Position numbers and translations under genes: made by a program
NCBI RefSeq assembly: GCF_000761545.1
Contig: NZ_JPMY01000009.1
Span: forward strand, 124,001-188,000
Source: Pseudomonas sp. ML96
GTDB lineage: Bacteria; Pseudomonadota; Gammaproteobacteria; Pseudomonadales; Pseudomonadaceae
Length of the DNA stretch: 64,000 bases
Direction: 5' to 3'
The notes under the pieces: generated by a model
Seen by the model: only the letters and a program-made list of their open reading frames with translations
The model's database searches: none
What the model was told of the DNA's origin: nothing
Shown here: one piece after another, positions 10,834-21,743 of the stretch
How positions within the stretch are numbered: the stretch's first letter is position 1
Layout: every line of letters starts with the position of its first letter

Positions 10834-12711
10834 TCAGCGTCCGCGCAGGAACAGCTTGTCGAGATCGTCCATGCCAAGCTGGGTCCAGGTCGGCCGTCCA
10901 TGGTTGCACTGGCCACTGCGCTCGGTGCTTTCCATGTCGCGCAGCAGGCCGTTCATTTCCGGCAGGGTCAGGCGGCGATTGGCGCGCACCGCGCCATGGC
11001 AGGCCATGGTCGCCAGCAGCTCGTTGAGATGAGCCTGGATACGGTCACTGGTGCCGTACTCCAGCAGGTCGGCAAGCACGTCGCGCACCAACTGAGTGGC
11101 CTCGGCTTGCTTGAGCAGGGCCGGAATCTGGCGGATTGCCAGGCTCTCCTCGCCCAGGCGCTGCAGCTCGAAGCCCAGGCGCTGGAACCACTGCGCGTGC
11201 TCTTCGGCGCAATCGGCCTCGCGCTGGCTCAGGGCGATGGTCTCGGGCACCAGCAATGGCTGGCCGCGCAGGCCCTCGCTGGCCATGGCGGTCTTCAGCC
11301 GCTCGTAGGTAATCCGCTCGTGGGCCGCGTGCATATCAACCAGCACCATGCCCTGGGCATTCTCGGCAAGGATATACACGCCCTTGAGCTGGGCCAGGGC
11401 GTAACCCAGCGGCGGGATATCGCCCTGGGTCTGCGGTAGCGCGGCAGGTTGCTCCGGCAGCGGTGCGAAATACTCGCGATAGGCACCCTGCGCCTCGGCC
11501 TGGGGGAAGGCGGCCTGCGGCTGGGGCGCCTGGTAACCGGCCCCTGGGGAGCGCCATACGGAGGAAGGCTCGGCCAGCGGACGCTCCAGCACAGTCGCCG
11601 CCAGGCCGATCTCACCTTGCGGGCCGAACTCGCCAGCGGCCTGGCCGCTCGGACGCACGATCTGGTTGACCGCCGCCGGCGCCGCCAGCTGATCCTCCGG
11701 CCGCACCTCACCGAGCGCCCGGTGCAGGGTGCCATAGAGGAAGTCGTGGACCATACGGCTGTCGCGGAAACGTACTTCGTGCTTAGTCGGGTGCACGTTG
11801 ACGTCGACCACGCCCGGATCGATCTCGAGGAATAGCACGAAGGTCGGATGACGACCGTTGAACAGCACGTCGCGGTAGGCCTGGCGCACCGCGTGGGCGA
11901 CCAGTTTGTCACGCACCATGCGGCCGTTGACGTAGAAATACTGCAGGTCCGCCTGGCTGCGCGAGAAGGTCGGTAGGCCGACCCAGCCCCACAGGCGCAG
12001 GCCGCTGCGCTCCACCTCGATCGGTAGGGCCTGCTCGAGGAAGGCCGGGCCACAGACGCTGGCCACGCGACGGGCACGACTGATCTCGTCCGGCGCCTCA
12101 TGCAGGGCGAACACCGTCTTGCCGTTGTGGCGCAGATGGAAAGCCACATCGAAGCGGGCCAGGGCCAGGCGCTTGATGACTTCCTGCAGATGATCGAATT
12201 CGGTCTTCTCGGCGCGCAGGAACTTGCGGCGCGCCGGGGTATTGAAGAACAGGTCGCGTACTTCCACCGAGGTGCCGACCGGATGCGCCGCGGGCTGCAC
12301 CCGCGCCTCCATGTCGCGGCCTTCGGTCTCCACCTGCCAGGCCTGTTCGGCATCGGCGGTGCGCGAGGTCATGGTCAAGCGGGCGACGGAGCTGATCGAG
12401 GCCAGCGCCTCGCCACGGAAACCGAGACTAGCCACTGCCTCCAGGTCTTCCAGCTCGCGAATCTTGCTGGTGGCGTGGCGGGCCAAGGCCAGCGGCAGAT
12501 CGTCGGCCGGAATGCCACCACCGTCGTCGCGGATGCGCAGCAGCTTGATGCCGCCCTGCTCGACCTCGACGTCCACACGGCGGGCGCCGGCGTCCAGGCT
12601 GTTCTCCAGCAACTCCTTGGCCACCGAGGCCGGGCGTTCGACCACCTCACCGGCGGCAATCTGGTTGGCCAGCCGCGGGCTCAGCAGCTGGATGCGACGC
12701 GCCTCGCTCAT
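10834..12711 (-). CDS. mutL: DNA mismatch repair protein MutL
   Basis: MutL couples mismatch recognition by MutS to strand removal. The 625-residue protein has the N-terminal GHKL ATPase ([44 protein letters not shown]), a variable Pro/Gln/Ala-rich linker (about 335-430) and a C-terminal dimerisation domain. The C-terminal domain contains [12 protein letters not shown], the position of the DQHA(x2)E(x4)E metal motif, and CNHGRPTW near the end. Both point to the endonuclease-active MutL type found in bacteria without MutH; Pseudomonas is such a case. It overlaps amiB by 4 bases. Confidence 0.96.
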   Translation of the reverse strand: MSEARRIQLLSPRLANQIAAGEVVERPASVAKELLENSLDAGARRVDVEVEQGGIKLLRIRDDGGGIPADDLPLALARHATSKIRELEDLEAVASLGFRGEALASISSVARLTMTSRTADAEQAWQVETEGRDMEARVQPAAHPVGTSVEVRDLFFNTPARRKFLRAEKTEFDHLQEVIKRLALARFDVAFHLRHNGKTVFALHEAPDEISRARRVASVCGPAFLEQALPIEVERSGLRLWGWVGLPTFSRSQADLQYFYVNGRMVRDKLVAHAVRQAYRDVLFNGRHPTFVLFLEIDPGVVDVNVHPTKHEVRFRDSRMVHDFLYGTLHRALGEVRPEDQLAAPAAVNQIVRPSGQAAGEFGPQGEIGLAATVLERPLAEPSSVWRSPGAGYQAPQPQAAFPQAEAQGAYREYFAPLPEQPAALPQTQGDIPPLGYALAQLKGVYILAENAQGMVLVDMHAAHERITYERLKTAMASEGLRGQPLLVPETIALSQREADCAEEHAQWFQRLGFELQRLGEESLAIRQIPALLKQAEATQLVRDVLADLLEYGTSDRIQAHLNELLATMACHGAVRANRRLTLPEMNGLLRDMESTERSGQCNHGRPTWTQLGMDDLDKLFLRGR

Positions 12712-14162
12712 GGCTGCGCCGCCAGGGCGGTGGCCGGAATGCTCAGGGTCTGGCCGACCTTGATGGTGTCACTCCTCAGCGAGTTGGCGCTGCGCAGGGC
12801 CGACAGACTGACCTGGTAGCGCTGGGCGATCAGCGCCAGGCTCTCACCGGAGGTGACCACGTGCTCGCGCGGGCCGGCGGCGATCTTGCCGGAGTCGCGC
12901 AGCATGGCGATGTAGGTGCCGGGCGGCGGATTCTGCTGGAAGAATTGGCGCACGCCGGAGGTGATCGAACGCGCCAGGGCCTGCTGGTGGCCGAGGGTCG
13001 ACAGCTTCTGCGCCTCGTTGGGGTTGGAGATGAAGCCGGTCTCGACCAGGATCGACGGGATGTCCGGCGACTTCAGCACCATGAAGCCGGCCTGCTCGAC
13101 CCGGCGTTTGTGCAGCGGAGTGATGTGGCCCATGTTGCTCAGCACTTTCTGCCCGACGTTAAGGCTGGACGACAGCGAGGCAGTCATCGACAGGTCGAGC
13201 AGCACGCCGGCAAGCATGCGGTCCTTGTCATCCAGGCTGACGTTGCCGGCACCGCCGATCAGGTCGGACTGGTTCTCGGCATCGGCCAGCCAGCGCGCGG
13301 TCTCGGAGGTCGCGCCACGCTCGGACAGGGCGTACACCGAAGCGCCGAAGGCGGCCGCGCGCGGCGCGGCGTCGGCGTGAATGGAGACGAACAGGTCGGC
13401 GCCCTTCTTGCGGGCGATCTCGGTGCGCTTGCGCAGCGGGATGAAGTAGTCGCCGGTACGCACCAGCTCGCCGCGGAAGCCCTTCTCGGCGTTGATCTGG
13501 CGCTGCAGTTCCTTGGCGATGGCCAGGGTCACGTTCTTCTCGAATATCTTGCGACCTGGACCGAGGGCACCCGGGTCCTCGCCGCCGTGGCCGGCGTCGA
13601 TGGCGACCACGATGTCACGCTTGCCGCCCGGCACCGGCGGTAGCTTGGCCGGCGCGGTGCCGGGGGCGGTGACTACTGGCACTGGCGCGGTAGCGACGGC
13701 AGGCGCCTGGGTGACTTGCGGAGCCTGCGGCGTGCTCGGCGCACCGGCCTCCTGGTCGAACAGATCGACAACCAGGCGGTGGCCGTACTGCTGGTTGGGC
13801 GCCAGGGTGAAGCTCTTGGGAGTAACCACGGCGGACAGGTCGAGGACCAGGCGCAGGTCGGTGGGCGAGCGCTGCGCTGCGCGCACACCGGTGATCGGGG
13901 TGTTGTTCAGCGACAGTTGATCCAGCTTGGTGGACAGCTGGGCACCATTGACGTCGATGACGATGCGATTGGGCGCGGCCAGGGTGAACACGCTGTGCTG
14001 CACCGGACCGGACAGGTCGAAGACCAGGCGGGTGTTATCCGGAGCACGCCACAGACGCACGCTGCGGATTTCGGTGGCGGCGGCCATCACGTCGGCGCCC
14101 ACGGTCGCCAACATCAGCCCCACAGCACCCAACAGTGCCCGCATGCGCATAGCCTTCCCCAT
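12708..14162 (-). CDS. amiB: N-acetylmuramoyl-L-alanine amidase (AmiB-like)
   Basis: This periplasmic zinc amidase cuts the stem peptide from muramic acid and helps separate daughter cells. In order: a signal peptide ([19 protein letters not shown]), an AMIN targeting domain ([19 protein letters not shown]), a Pro/Ala/Val-rich linker, an amidase_3 domain with zinc ligands in [20 protein letters not shown] and the glutamate in LVETGFISN, and a C-terminal LysM repeat ([23 protein letters not shown]). The start is uncertain. I give the ATG at 14162 (484 residues), but ATGs at 14150 and 14144 are in frame and the GGGGAAGG site is best spaced for 14144. Confidence 0.93.
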   Translation of the reverse strand: MGKAMRMRALLGAVGLMLATVGADVMAAATEIRSVRLWRAPDNTRLVFDLSGPVQHSVFTLAAPNRIVIDVNGAQLSTKLDQLSLNNTPITGVRAAQRSPTDLRLVLDLSAVVTPKSFTLAPNQQYGHRLVVDLFDQEAGAPSTPQAPQVTQAPAVATAPVPVVTAPGTAPAKLPPVPGGKRDIVVAIDAGHGGEDPGALGPGRKIFEKNVTLAIAKELQRQINAEKGFRGELVRTGDYFIPLRKRTEIARKKGADLFVSIHADAAPRAAAFGASVYALSERGATSETARWLADAENQSDLIGGAGNVSLDDKDRMLAGVLLDLSMTASLSSSLNVGQKVLSNMGHITPLHKRRVEQAGFMVLKSPDIPSILVETGFISNPNEAQKLSTLGHQQALARSITSGVRQFFQQNPPPGTYIAMLRDSGKIAAGPREHVVTSGESLALIAQRYQVSLSALRSANSLRSDTIKVGQTLSIPATALAAQP

Positions 14163-14178
14163 CTTCTTTCTTAAACTC

Positions 14179-14634
14179 TTATAAGGCAGCACACCACGCC
14201 TCGGCCCGCGCACCATGTGGCTGCAACTGCAGCGCGCGGCCGACTCCTTGCGGGCTAATGGTAATGTCCAGGTCCGCCTTTGGCAAAACGCCGGCGCCGC
14301 GCTGCGGCCACTCGATCAGGCACAGGGCGTCGCCTTCGAAATAGTCACGGATACCGAGGAACTCCAGCTCCTCCGGGTCGGCCAGGCGGTACAGGTCGAA
14401 ATGGAACACGCGCACCTCCCCCAGCTCATAGGGCTCGACCAGGGTGAAGGTCGGACTCTTCACCGCACCGGCATGCCCCAGTCCACGCAAGATGCCGCGC
14501 GACAGCGTGGTCTTGCCGGCGCCCAGATCGCCGTGCAGGTAGATCACCCCACGACCGCCGGTCGCCTGGGCGATGCGCGCACCCAGCTCGTACATGGCGT
14601 CCTCGCCTTCGGCATAGAGGGTTATTTCAAGCAC
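14179..14634 (-). CDS. tsaE: tRNA t6A biosynthesis ATPase TsaE
   Basis: TsaE is the ATPase that supports the TsaB-TsaC-TsaD machinery making N6-threonylcarbamoyladenosine in ANN-decoding tRNAs. I place the start at the GTG at 14634 (151 residues), because AGGAG lies 8 bases before it and the protein then begins [14 protein letters not shown], which looks like the family N-terminus. The P-loop is GDLGAGKTT. Other conserved parts are [10 protein letters not shown] and [17 protein letters not shown]. It overlaps the end of the nnrE/nnrD gene by 13 bases and precedes amiB by 16 bases. Confidence 0.94.
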   Translation of the reverse strand: MLEITLYAEGEDAMYELGARIAQATGGRGVIYLHGDLGAGKTTLSRGILRGLGHAGAVKSPTFTLVEPYELGEVRVFHFDLYRLADPEELEFLGIRDYFEGDALCLIEWPQRGAGVLPKADLDITISPQGVGRALQLQPHGARAEAWCAAL

Positions 14635-16118
14635 GGCGCATGCTCCTGTAACAGCTGACGAATGGTCGGAATCAGATCGCTGGCCGCCAGCCCGCGGCCC
14701 AGCTCGCCCTGGCGCTGACCGGCGCCGGCATGCAGCCACACCCCCAGGGCCGCAGCCGAGTAGGCATCCAGGCCCTGGGCGCGCAGGGCGCCGATCAGGC
14801 CGGCAAGCACATCACCAAGCCCGGCGGTGGCCATGGCCGGATGGCCGAGATCACACAGCAACAGGCGACCATCAGGTGCGGCCACCAGGCTGCCGGCGCC
14901 CTTGAGCACCACCACCGCCTGGTACTTCTGCGCCAGCGCCAGAGCCGCCGCTGGACGATCGGCCTGCACCTCGGCGGTAGCGATACCGAGCAGGCGCGCG
15001 GCCTCGCCGGGATGCGGGGTGATTACGCTATCGCCCGGCAAGGCGACGCTCCCCGTCGCCAGCAGATTGAGTGCATCGGCGTCCCACACCTGCGGGCGCA
15101 GGCTGGCGGCTGCAGCGCTGAGCAGGCTGCGACCCCAGGCCTGCTGACCGAGGCCGGGACCGATCACCAGCACGTCGGCGCGCTCGCACAGGCTGGGCAG
15201 CTGGTAGGTGGATTCGGTGGGCTGGCACATCACTTCCGGCAGACGCGCCAGGCTGGCAGGCAGATGCTCGGGACGGGTCGCCAACGAGACCAGCCCAGAG
15301 CCGGCGCGCAGCGCGCTCTCGGCGCTGAGCAAGGCGGCGCCACCGAAACCACGGTCGCCACCGATCACCAGCACATGGCCGAAGCTGCCCTTATGTGCGG
15401 TACGCGCACGCGGCGCCAGCTGTGGCAGGGCGCTGCCAGCCAGGCGCAGGGCCCGGTACGGCTGCTGGGCAACCAGCGCCGGATCGGCCTGCAGGTCATC
15501 GAACACTAGCTCGCCGACCCAGTCCGGCGCATCGCCACCGAACAGGCCGAGCTTCAGGCCGATAAAACTCACGGTCAGATCGGCGCGCACCGCCAATTCG
15601 GTGACACAGCCGGTGTCGGCATTCAGCCCGGTGGGAATATCCACCGCCAGCACCGGCAGGCCGGAGGCATTGATCGCCTCGACGGCGGCGGCATAGGCAG
15701 GACGCAGCGGGCCCTGGAGTCCGGTACCAAGCAGCGCGTCGACCAGCACGCCGCGCAATTCGGCCGCCTCGACCCAGGCCTCGATAGTCACTCCCGCCGC
15801 CAGTGCCGCGGTATGGGCCGTGGCGGCATCGTCCAACAGCTTTTCCGGGGCGCCGACCGCTAGCACGCGCACGGTCCAGCCAGCCTTGTGCGCCAACTCG
15901 GCGATCAGATAACCATCACCGGCATTGTTGCCGGCGCCGGCCAGTACCGTGATCTCTCCCGCCTGCGGCCAACGTCGGCGCAGGGCGCGCCAGGCGGCAT
16001 GGGCAGCGCGCTGCATCAGCTCGAGGCCGAGCGTGCCGGCAGAGATCAGGCGGGCATCCAGTTCGCGCACCTGGGCGGCACTGTATAGAGGGAGGGGCAA
16101 GGCGTGATTGGCAGACAT
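14622..16118 (-). CDS. nnr: Bifunctional NAD(P)HX epimerase / ADP-dependent dehydratase
   Basis: This enzyme repairs hydrated NADH and NADPH. The N-terminal YjeF_N half interconverts the R and S hydrates and the C-terminal YjeF_C half dehydrates S-NAD(P)HX using ADP. The start is the ATG at 16118 (498 residues, [20 protein letters not shown]). The N-terminal half (1-215) shows the [13 protein letters not shown] motif. The C-terminal half (225-495) shows [50 protein letters not shown] and the nucleotide motif [16 protein letters not shown]. The gene heads the minus-strand series and is divergent from queG. Confidence 0.95.
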   Translation of the reverse strand: MSANHALPLPLYSAAQVRELDARLISAGTLGLELMQRAAHAAWRALRRRWPQAGEITVLAGAGNNAGDGYLIAELAHKAGWTVRVLAVGAPEKLLDDAATAHTAALAAGVTIEAWVEAAELRGVLVDALLGTGLQGPLRPAYAAAVEAINASGLPVLAVDIPTGLNADTGCVTELAVRADLTVSFIGLKLGLFGGDAPDWVGELVFDDLQADPALVAQQPYRALRLAGSALPQLAPRARTAHKGSFGHVLVIGGDRGFGGAALLSAESALRAGSGLVSLATRPEHLPASLARLPEVMCQPTESTYQLPSLCERADVLVIGPGLGQQAWGRSLLSAAAASLRPQVWDADALNLLATGSVALPGDSVITPHPGEAARLLGIATAEVQADRPAAALALAQKYQAVVVLKGAGSLVAAPDGRLLLCDLGHPAMATAGLGDVLAGLIGALRAQGLDAYSAAALGVWLHAGAGQRQGELGRGLAASDLIPTIRQLLQEHAPCLK

Positions 16119-16182
16119 GGTTCGGCGATTCGGGTGAGGTCTGGCAGAATTATACCCATCTCCCCTGCCCCGCCGCCCCGCC

Positions 16183-17256
16183 ATGCCCGATTCCCGCCCC
16201 GATCTCGCTCAACTGGCGCAGTCCATCAAGGACTGGGGCCGCGAGCTGGGCTTCCAGCAGGTGGGCATCACCGACGTCGAACTGGGCGAGCACGAGCAGC
16301 ATCTGCAGCGCTGGCTGGACGCCGGCTACCAGGGCGAGATGGACTACATGGCCGCCCATGGCAGCAAGCGCTCGCACCCGGACGAACTGGTGCCCGGCAC
16401 CCTGCGGGTGGTGTCGCTGCGCATGGACTACCTGCCCGGCGACACGCAGATGGCCCAGCGCCTGGCCGAGCCGGAAAGCGCCTACGTGTCGCGCTACGCC
16501 CTGGGCCGCGACTACCACAAGCTGGTGCGCAAGCGCCTGCAGCAGCTGGCCGAGCGCGTGCAGGCGGCCATCGGCCCGTTCGGCTACCGCGCCTTCGTCG
16601 ACAGCGCGCCAGTGCTGGAGAAGGCCATCGCCGAGAAGGCCGGGCTCGGCTGGATCGGCAAGAACACCCTGGTGCTCAACCGCAAGGCCGGCAGCTGGTT
16701 CTTCCTCGGCGAGCTGTTCGTCGACATTCCGCTGCCGATTGATGAGCCGCACGCAACCGAACACTGCGGGCGCTGCAGCGCTTGTCTGGACATCTGCCCG
16801 ACTGCGGCCTTTGTCGGCCCCTATGTGCTGGACGCACGGCGCTGCATCTCGTATCTCACCATTGAGCTCAAGGGTCCGATCCCCGAGGAGCTGCGCGCGC
16901 CGATCGGCAACCGCGTGTTCGGCTGCGACGACTGCCAGATCGTCTGTCCGTGGAACCGCTTCGCCCGCCCCACCGAACAGGGCGACTTCCAGCCGCGCCA
17001 TGGCCTGGACAGCGGCGGCCTGGCCGAGTTGTTCCTGTGGAGCGAAGAGGAATTCCTCAGCCGTACCGAAGGCTCGCCGCTGCGCCGCGCCGGCTATGAG
17101 CGCTGGCTGCGCAACCTGGCCGTGGGTCTGGGTAACGCGCCTTCGACCATCCCGGTACTGCAGGCACTGGAGGCACGCCGCGACTACCCCTCGGAGCTGG
17201 TGCGCGAGCACGTGGCCTGGGCATTGAGCCGCCACCATGAAAAAGGCCCGCACTAG
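16183..17256 (+). CDS. queG: Epoxyqueuosine reductase QueG
   Basis: QueG catalyses the final step of queuosine synthesis in tRNA, reducing epoxyqueuosine with cobalamin and two [4Fe-4S] clusters. The 357-residue protein has the DUF1730 domain followed by ferredoxin-type motifs CGRCSACLDICPTAAF and CDDCQIVCPWN (about residues 192-260), then a C-terminal HEAT-like helical tail. It is divergent from nnrE/nnrD across 64 bases. The TAG stop codon lies in the loop of the terminator hairpin, so the last codons are inside the stem. Confidence 0.96.
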   Translation: MPDSRPDLAQLAQSIKDWGRELGFQQVGITDVELGEHEQHLQRWLDAGYQGEMDYMAAHGSKRSHPDELVPGTLRVVSLRMDYLPGDTQMAQRLAEPESAYVSRYALGRDYHKLVRKRLQQLAERVQAAIGPFGYRAFVDSAPVLEKAIAEKAGLGWIGKNTLVLNRKAGSWFFLGELFVDIPLPIDEPHATEHCGRCSACLDICPTAAFVGPYVLDARRCISYLTIELKGPIPEELRAPIGNRVFGCDDCQIVCPWNRFARPTEQGDFQPRHGLDSGGLAELFLWSEEEFLSRTEGSPLRRAGYERWLRNLAVGLGNAPSTIPVLQALEARRDYPSELVREHVAWALSRHHEKGPH

Positions 17257-17267
17257 GCGGGCCTTTT
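17241..17267. terminator. Bidirectional terminator overlapping the queG stop codon
   Basis: GGCCCGC (17245-17251) pairs with GCGGGCC (17257-17263) around a 5-base loop that contains the queG stop codon (17254-17256). Four A precede and four T follow, so it can serve both queG and the convergent orn. Confidence 0.8.
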
Positions 17268-17277
17268 CGTCTCTAGG

Positions 17278-17823
17278 TCAGACCTTGAGGAAGTGCTGAC
17301 GGTAGTGTTTGAGCTCGGCGATGGACTCGCGGATATCGTCCAGCGCCTGGTGGGTGCCCTGCTTCTGGAACGAGTCCTTGACCTGCGGCGCCCACATGCC
17401 GGCGAGGATCTTCAAGGTCGACACATCCAGGTAGCGGTAGTGGAAGTAGGCCTCCAGCGCTGGCATGTACTTGTACAGGAAGCGTCGATCCTGGCCGATG
17501 CTGTTGCCGCAGATCGGCGACTTGCCCTTCGGCACCCACTGTTCGAGGAAGGCGATGGTCTGCGCCTCGGCGGCGGCGGTGTCGATCTTGCTGTCACGCA
17601 CGCGCTGGGTCAGGCCGCTGTCGCCGTGGGTGCGGGTGTTCCACTCGTCCATGCCGGCCAGCGTCACATCGCTCTGGTGCACGGCGATCACCGGTCCCTC
17701 GGCCAGCACGTTGAGGTCGCTATCGGTGACGATGGTGGCGATCTCGATGATCACGTCCTGCTCCGGCTCCAGCCCGGTCATTTCCAGGTCGATCCAGATC
17801 AGGTTGTTGGGGTTCTGCGACAT
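17278..17823 (-). CDS. orn: Oligoribonuclease
   Basis: Orn is a 3'-5' exonuclease that degrades RNA dinucleotides, including pGpG from c-di-GMP breakdown; this ties it to the c-di-GMP genes nearby in function. The 181-residue protein has the DEDDh arrangement: [10 protein letters not shown] (D and E, residues 11-18), the internal aspartate in SIGQDRRFL, and [11 protein letters not shown] near the C-terminus. The start [15 protein letters not shown] fits the family. It is convergent with queG across the shared terminator. Confidence 0.97.
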   Translation of the reverse strand: MSQNPNNLIWIDLEMTGLEPEQDVIIEIATIVTDSDLNVLAEGPVIAVHQSDVTLAGMDEWNTRTHGDSGLTQRVRDSKIDTAAAEAQTIAFLEQWVPKGKSPICGNSIGQDRRFLYKYMPALEAYFHYRYLDVSTLKILAGMWAPQVKDSFQKQGTHQALDDIRESIAELKHYRQHFLKV

Positions 17824-17861
17824 GAGTTCGGCTCCTTCTAGAATGGCGCCAGTTTAGCCGC

Positions 17862-18632
17862 TCACAGGTGCCAGAGCAGCAGCCGTGAATCGCGCCAATC
17901 ATTCAGTTCGATGATCTCACCGGGCGCCACGCCCGGAATCTCGAAGCTGTTGCTGATCAGCAGGGCGCCGGGGCGCATTTCCCGGCGTGCCTTGGCCCAC
18001 AGTTCAGCCATCGGCGCTGGCGAGAGGAAGCAATACACGGCGTCATAGCCGGACAGATCTTCCTGCCACAGGCTGCGATAGCGCACCCGGCAATTGCGAT
18101 ACGGCAGGCAACGCAGCCAGGCCAGCAGGAACACCAGCGGCGCGGTCTCCACCCCGTTCAGGCGCGCCTGCGGATAATCGCGCGCCAGCTGCACCAGGGT
18201 GCCGCCCAGGCCACAGCCCAGGTCGACGAAACGGAAATCCGCCGACTGCCCCGCCAGACGCTCGCTCAGAAGCTGGCGAGTGCGCGCGCCACTGAGGTAC
18301 AGCGGCACCCGCTCGCGGAAACTGTTCCAGTTGACCAGCAGCAGCAGGACGAAGGCCGCGAAGAACCACCAGGCCGGCCACTCGCGACTCTGCAGCGCCA
18401 GCAAGCCAGGGACAAAGGCCAGATTCAGCACCAGCCACCAACTGCGCAGTCCCAGCCAGTGGCCCAGACCGGCGGCCAGCACGCCCTGGGTCAGCGCCGC
18501 CTGCCACAGGGTCGGCCGCCAGCCAACCAGCCGCAGCGCAGCGAACAGCGACAGGACAACGACCAGCACGGCCAGCAGTTGAGCCAGCAGAGCCAGGACG
18601 GCGGGATAGCGGGAGCGCAGGAGTTCGAGCAT
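17862..18632 (-). CDS. Membrane-anchored class I SAM-dependent methyltransferase
   Basis: The 256-residue protein has an N-terminal membrane part with about four hydrophobic helices (roughly 12-38, 44-60, 66-80 and 86-101). A soluble Rossmann domain follows, with the SAM-binding motif VDLGCGLGG near residues 137-145. Later segments ([36 protein letters not shown]) fit strands 2, 4 and 5 of class I methyltransferases. The substrate is unknown, and the anchor suggests a membrane or lipid-linked target. It lies 38 bases upstream of orn on the same strand and is divergent from rsgA. The combination is described in Pseudomonas only as a hypothetical protein, as far as I recall. Confidence 0.75.
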   Translation of the reverse strand: MLELLRSRYPAVLALLAQLLAVLVVVLSLFAALRLVGWRPTLWQAALTQGVLAAGLGHWLGLRSWWLVLNLAFVPGLLALQSREWPAWWFFAAFVLLLLVNWNSFRERVPLYLSGARTRQLLSERLAGQSADFRFVDLGCGLGGTLVQLARDYPQARLNGVETAPLVFLLAWLRCLPYRNCRVRYRSLWQEDLSGYDAVYCFLSPAPMAELWAKARREMRPGALLISNSFEIPGVAPGEIIELNDWRDSRLLLWHL

Positions 18633-18719
18633 GGCGCCTGTTGTACCAGCAGGCCGAGGCCGGGGCCAGTCGGAGCCCGTGCTAAACTCGCCGCCGTTTT
18701 CTTATTCATCGGAAAGGCC

Positions 18720-19751
18720 ATGGCCAAACGCCAACTGACCCGCCGCCAGAACTGGCGCATCGAAAAAGTCCAGGAAGAGCGCGCCGCCCGCGCGGCCAAG
18801 CGCGAATCGCGCCTGCTCGACGAGCTGGAAGGCGGCGACCTGGGCCCGGAGCAGACCGGCCTGGTGATCGCCCACTTCGGTGTGCAGGTCGAGGTCGAGG
18901 CCCTGGAAGGCGAGCTGGCTGGTCAGGTTCAGCGCTGCCATCTGCGTGCCAACCTGCCGGCGCTGGTCACCGGCGACAAGGTGGTGTGGCGCTCCGGCAA
19001 CCAGGGCCACGGAGTGATCGTCGCGCAACTGCCGCGCAGCACCGAGCTGTGCCGCCCGGACATGCGTGGCCTGCTCAAGCCGGTGGCGGCCAACGTCGAC
19101 CAGATCGTCATCGTCTTCGCCCCGCTGCCGCACCCGCACGCCAACCTGATCGACCGTTACCTGATCGCCGCTGAGCACGCTGGCATCCGTCCGCTGCTGC
19201 TGCTGAACAAGGCCGACCTGCTGGATGAGGAAAACGGCACCCATGTGGACAACCTGCTGACCACCTACCGCCAGCTCGGTTACGAGATGCTGGAAGTATC
19301 GGCGCACCAGGGCGGCGGCATGGAACTGCTGCAGACCAAGCTGGACGGACACGTCAGCGTGTTCGTCGGCCAGTCCGGCGTGGGCAAGTCGTCGCTGGTC
19401 AACAGCCTGCTGCCAGGCGTGGACACCCGCGTCGGCGATCTGTCCGAGGTCACCGGCAAGGGTACCCACACCACCACCACGGCGCGGCTGTTCCACTTCC
19501 CCGGCGGCGGCGAGCTGATCGACTCGCCCGGCATCCGCGAGTTCGGCCTGGTGCATGTCAGCCGGGATGACGTCGAAGCCGGCTTCATCGAGTTCCGCGA
19601 CCTGCTCGGCACCTGCCGCTTCCGCGACTGCAAGCACGACCGCGAGCCCGGCTGCGCCCTGCTCCAGGCCCTGGAGGACGGCCGCATTCAGCCGCAACGC
19701 ATGGCCAGCTACCGGCACATCCTGGCCAGCCTGCCCGAACCCGAATATTGA
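18720..19751 (+). CDS. rsgA: Ribosome small-subunit GTPase RsgA
   Basis: RsgA is a circularly permuted GTPase that checks late 30S maturation at the decoding centre. The start is the ATG at 18720 (343 residues, [20 protein letters not shown]), preceded by GGAAAGG. A longer in-frame reading begins inside the neighbouring gene and is not supported. An OB fold comes first. The permuted motif order is visible: G4 NKADL (about 163), G1 GQSGVGKSS (about 217), G3 DSPGIREFG (about 268), then a zinc site with C299, C304, H306 and C312. Confidence 0.96.
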   Translation: MAKRQLTRRQNWRIEKVQEERAARAAKRESRLLDELEGGDLGPEQTGLVIAHFGVQVEVEALEGELAGQVQRCHLRANLPALVTGDKVVWRSGNQGHGVIVAQLPRSTELCRPDMRGLLKPVAANVDQIVIVFAPLPHPHANLIDRYLIAAEHAGIRPLLLLNKADLLDEENGTHVDNLLTTYRQLGYEMLEVSAHQGGGMELLQTKLDGHVSVFVGQSGVGKSSLVNSLLPGVDTRVGDLSEVTGKGTHTTTTARLFHFPGGGELIDSPGIREFGLVHVSRDDVEAGFIEFRDLLGTCRFRDCKHDREPGCALLQALEDGRIQPQRMASYRHILASLPEPEY

Positions 19752-19767
19752 TTGAAGCGCTGAAACG

Positions 19768-19796
19768 AAGAGGCCGCGATGATCGCGGCCTCTTGC
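19768..19796. terminator. Terminator between rsgA and motB
   Basis: AAGAGGCCGCGAT (19768-19780) is followed by its complement (19782-19794), giving a long G+C-rich stem with a very small loop. Short T and A runs on the two sides let it act for both rsgA and the convergent motB. Confidence 0.7.
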
Positions 19797-19797
19797 T

Positions 19798-20847
19798 TTA
19801 TTCCTGCGGCTGGTCGAACTGCAGCGCGCCGTCCTCGAAGATGTTCAGGCGCTGGCGCAGTTCCTCGGCCTGCGCCGGGTCGTCCGGCGCGGAAGAGCCA
19901 GGCGCGACCGCCTCGGTCGGCGCCGGAGCCTCGGCGGATTCGGCCGTGCCGTCGCCGTCCTGCTCGCCCTCGATCGCGCGCTGGGCCTTCTTGGTCAGCA
20001 CGATGATGTCGATGCGCCGGTTCACCGGATTGAACGGATCCTTGCGATCGAACAGCGCCGAGGAGGCGTAGCCGACCACCCGCGCCACCTTCTCGTCCGG
20101 ATAGCCACCGGCGACCAGCGCCCGCCGCGCGGCGTTGGCACGGTTGGCCGACAGCTCCCAGTTGCCGAAATCACCGGCGCCGGCGAACGGCTTGGCATCG
20201 GTATGGCCGCTGACGCTGATCTTGTTCGGCACCGCCTTGATGGTCTCGGCGAGGATCAGCAGGATGTCCTCGAAGTACGGTTGCAGCCGCGCGCTGCCGA
20301 GGTCGAACATGGGCCGGTTCTCGGCATCCATGATCTGGATGCGCAGTCCGTCCTGAGTGATCTCGAAGAGGATCTGGTCCTTGAACTTCTGCAGCTCGGG
20401 GTCCTCGTCGACCTTGGTCTGCAGCTCCTGCAGCAGCAGCTCCAGGCGCTCACGCTCGACCTGCTCGGCGAGCTTCTCGGCCATGTTCTCGTTGATCTTT
20501 TCGGAGTCGCTCTCGGCCTGGTCGCTCTTCGCATCGACCGCTGCCTCGGCCGAATCCGGCGCATCCTTCAGTTCGGGGTTGAGGGTGCGGTCCGGCGCCG
20601 GCGTCGGCGTACCACCGAGGTCGATGACGTAGGGACTGGCACTCTCGGTGAAACCGATCGGGTCCTGGAAGTAGCCGGAAATCGCCTTCTTCTGCTCCGG
20701 GGTCGCCGAGGACATCAGCCACATCACCATGAAGAAAGCCATCATGGCAGTAGCAAAGTCGGCGAAGGCGATCTTCCAGGCACCACCGTGGTGACCGCCG
20801 GCGATCTTCTTGACCCGTTTGACCAGTATCGGCTGGTTGTTTTCCAT
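19798..20847 (-). CDS. motB: Flagellar stator protein MotB
   Basis: MotB forms the proton-conducting stator with MotA and anchors it to peptidoglycan. The 349-residue protein has a basic N-terminus, a single transmembrane helix with the proton-binding aspartate in FADFATAMMAFFMVMWLM (D30), a plug/linker region rich in Asp and Glu (about 75-145), and a C-terminal OmpA-like domain (VSGHTDAKPF, NWELSANRANAARRAL). It follows motA by 16 bases. The aspartate and the MWLMS sequence are those of MotB rather than PomB. Confidence 0.96.
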   Translation of the reverse strand: MENNQPILVKRVKKIAGGHHGGAWKIAFADFATAMMAFFMVMWLMSSATPEQKKAISGYFQDPIGFTESASPYVIDLGGTPTPAPDRTLNPELKDAPDSAEAAVDAKSDQAESDSEKINENMAEKLAEQVERERLELLLQELQTKVDEDPELQKFKDQILFEITQDGLRIQIMDAENRPMFDLGSARLQPYFEDILLILAETIKAVPNKISVSGHTDAKPFAGAGDFGNWELSANRANAARRALVAGGYPDEKVARVVGYASSALFDRKDPFNPVNRRIDIIVLTKKAQRAIEGEQDGDGTAESAEAPAPTEAVAPGSSAPDDPAQAEELRQRLNIFEDGALQFDQPQE

Positions 20848-20863
20848 GGCTCAGCGATCCGAC

Positions 20864-21715
20864 TCAGCTGCCACGCATGGCCTGCTCAAGCTCGCTGAAG
20901 CTCGGCCGATGCGCCGGCAGCAGCACCTTGCGGCCAAATTCCACAGCCAGGGTCGGCGGCATGCCCGAGGCAGAAGCGACCAGGGTCGCCTTGATCGACT
21001 CGTACAGGTTCAGTTCTTCCTTGGCATCGTGCGTCAGGGCGTCGGCCAGCGGGGCAAAGAAACCATAGGAGGCGAGAATACCGAGGAAGGTACCAACCAG
21101 CGCGGTACCCACTTTCTCACCGATCTGGGCGTTGTCGGCGGTGGCGAGGATGGACATGGTGATCACGATACCCAGCACCGCGGCCACGATACCCATCGCC
21201 GGCATACCGTCGGCGATCTTGGACACCGCATGCGCCGGGTGTTCCAGCTCTTCTTTCAGGCTGGATATCTCCATGTCGAAGAGGTTTTCCAGCTCGTGCG
21301 GCGCCATGTTGCCGCTGGACATGATGCGCAGGTAATCGCAGATGAACGCCGTCATCTGCGCATCCTTGAGGATGCCCGGGTACTTGCTGAAGATCGGGCT
21401 GGCGTTGGGGTCCTCGACGTCGGCCTCGATGGCCATCATGCCTTCGCGGCGGCTCTTGTTGAGGATCTCGTAGAGCAGCTTCAGCACTTCCAGGTAGAAG
21501 GCGTGCGTGAAGCGGCTGCTGAACATCTTCAGCGACTTCTTGAACACCGTCATGAAGGCGCTGCCAGGGTTGGCCTGGAGGAAGGCCCCCAGCGCCGCAC
21601 CGCCGATGATCATTACTTCGAACGGGTGCACCAGCGCCATGATCTTGCCGCCAGACAAGACGAAGCCGCCAAAAACACAGCCGAATACAACCAGGATGCC
21701 GATGATCTTGACCAT
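20864..21715 (-). CDS. motA: Flagellar stator protein MotA
   Basis: MotA surrounds the MotB helices and transmits torque to FliG. The 283-residue protein has four transmembrane helices (about 3-20, 33-50, 170-190, 200-225) with the large cytoplasmic loop between the second and third. Conserved prolines are visible around MPAMGIVAAVLGIVITM and GTALVGTFLGILASYGFFAP. The start MVKIIGILVVFGCVFGGFVLSGG is standard. A sigma-28-type promoter lies upstream. Pseudomonas has a second stator set (motCD), which is not in this window. Confidence 0.97.
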   Translation of the reverse strand: MVKIIGILVVFGCVFGGFVLSGGKIMALVHPFEVMIIGGAALGAFLQANPGSAFMTVFKKSLKMFSSRFTHAFYLEVLKLLYEILNKSRREGMMAIEADVEDPNASPIFSKYPGILKDAQMTAFICDYLRIMSSGNMAPHELENLFDMEISSLKEELEHPAHAVSKIADGMPAMGIVAAVLGIVITMSILATADNAQIGEKVGTALVGTFLGILASYGFFAPLADALTHDAKEELNLYESIKATLVASASGMPPTLAVEFGRKVLLPAHRPSFSELEQAMRGS

Positions 21716-21743
21716 GGGAATTTAGCTTGAAGAAACCAGTCGA

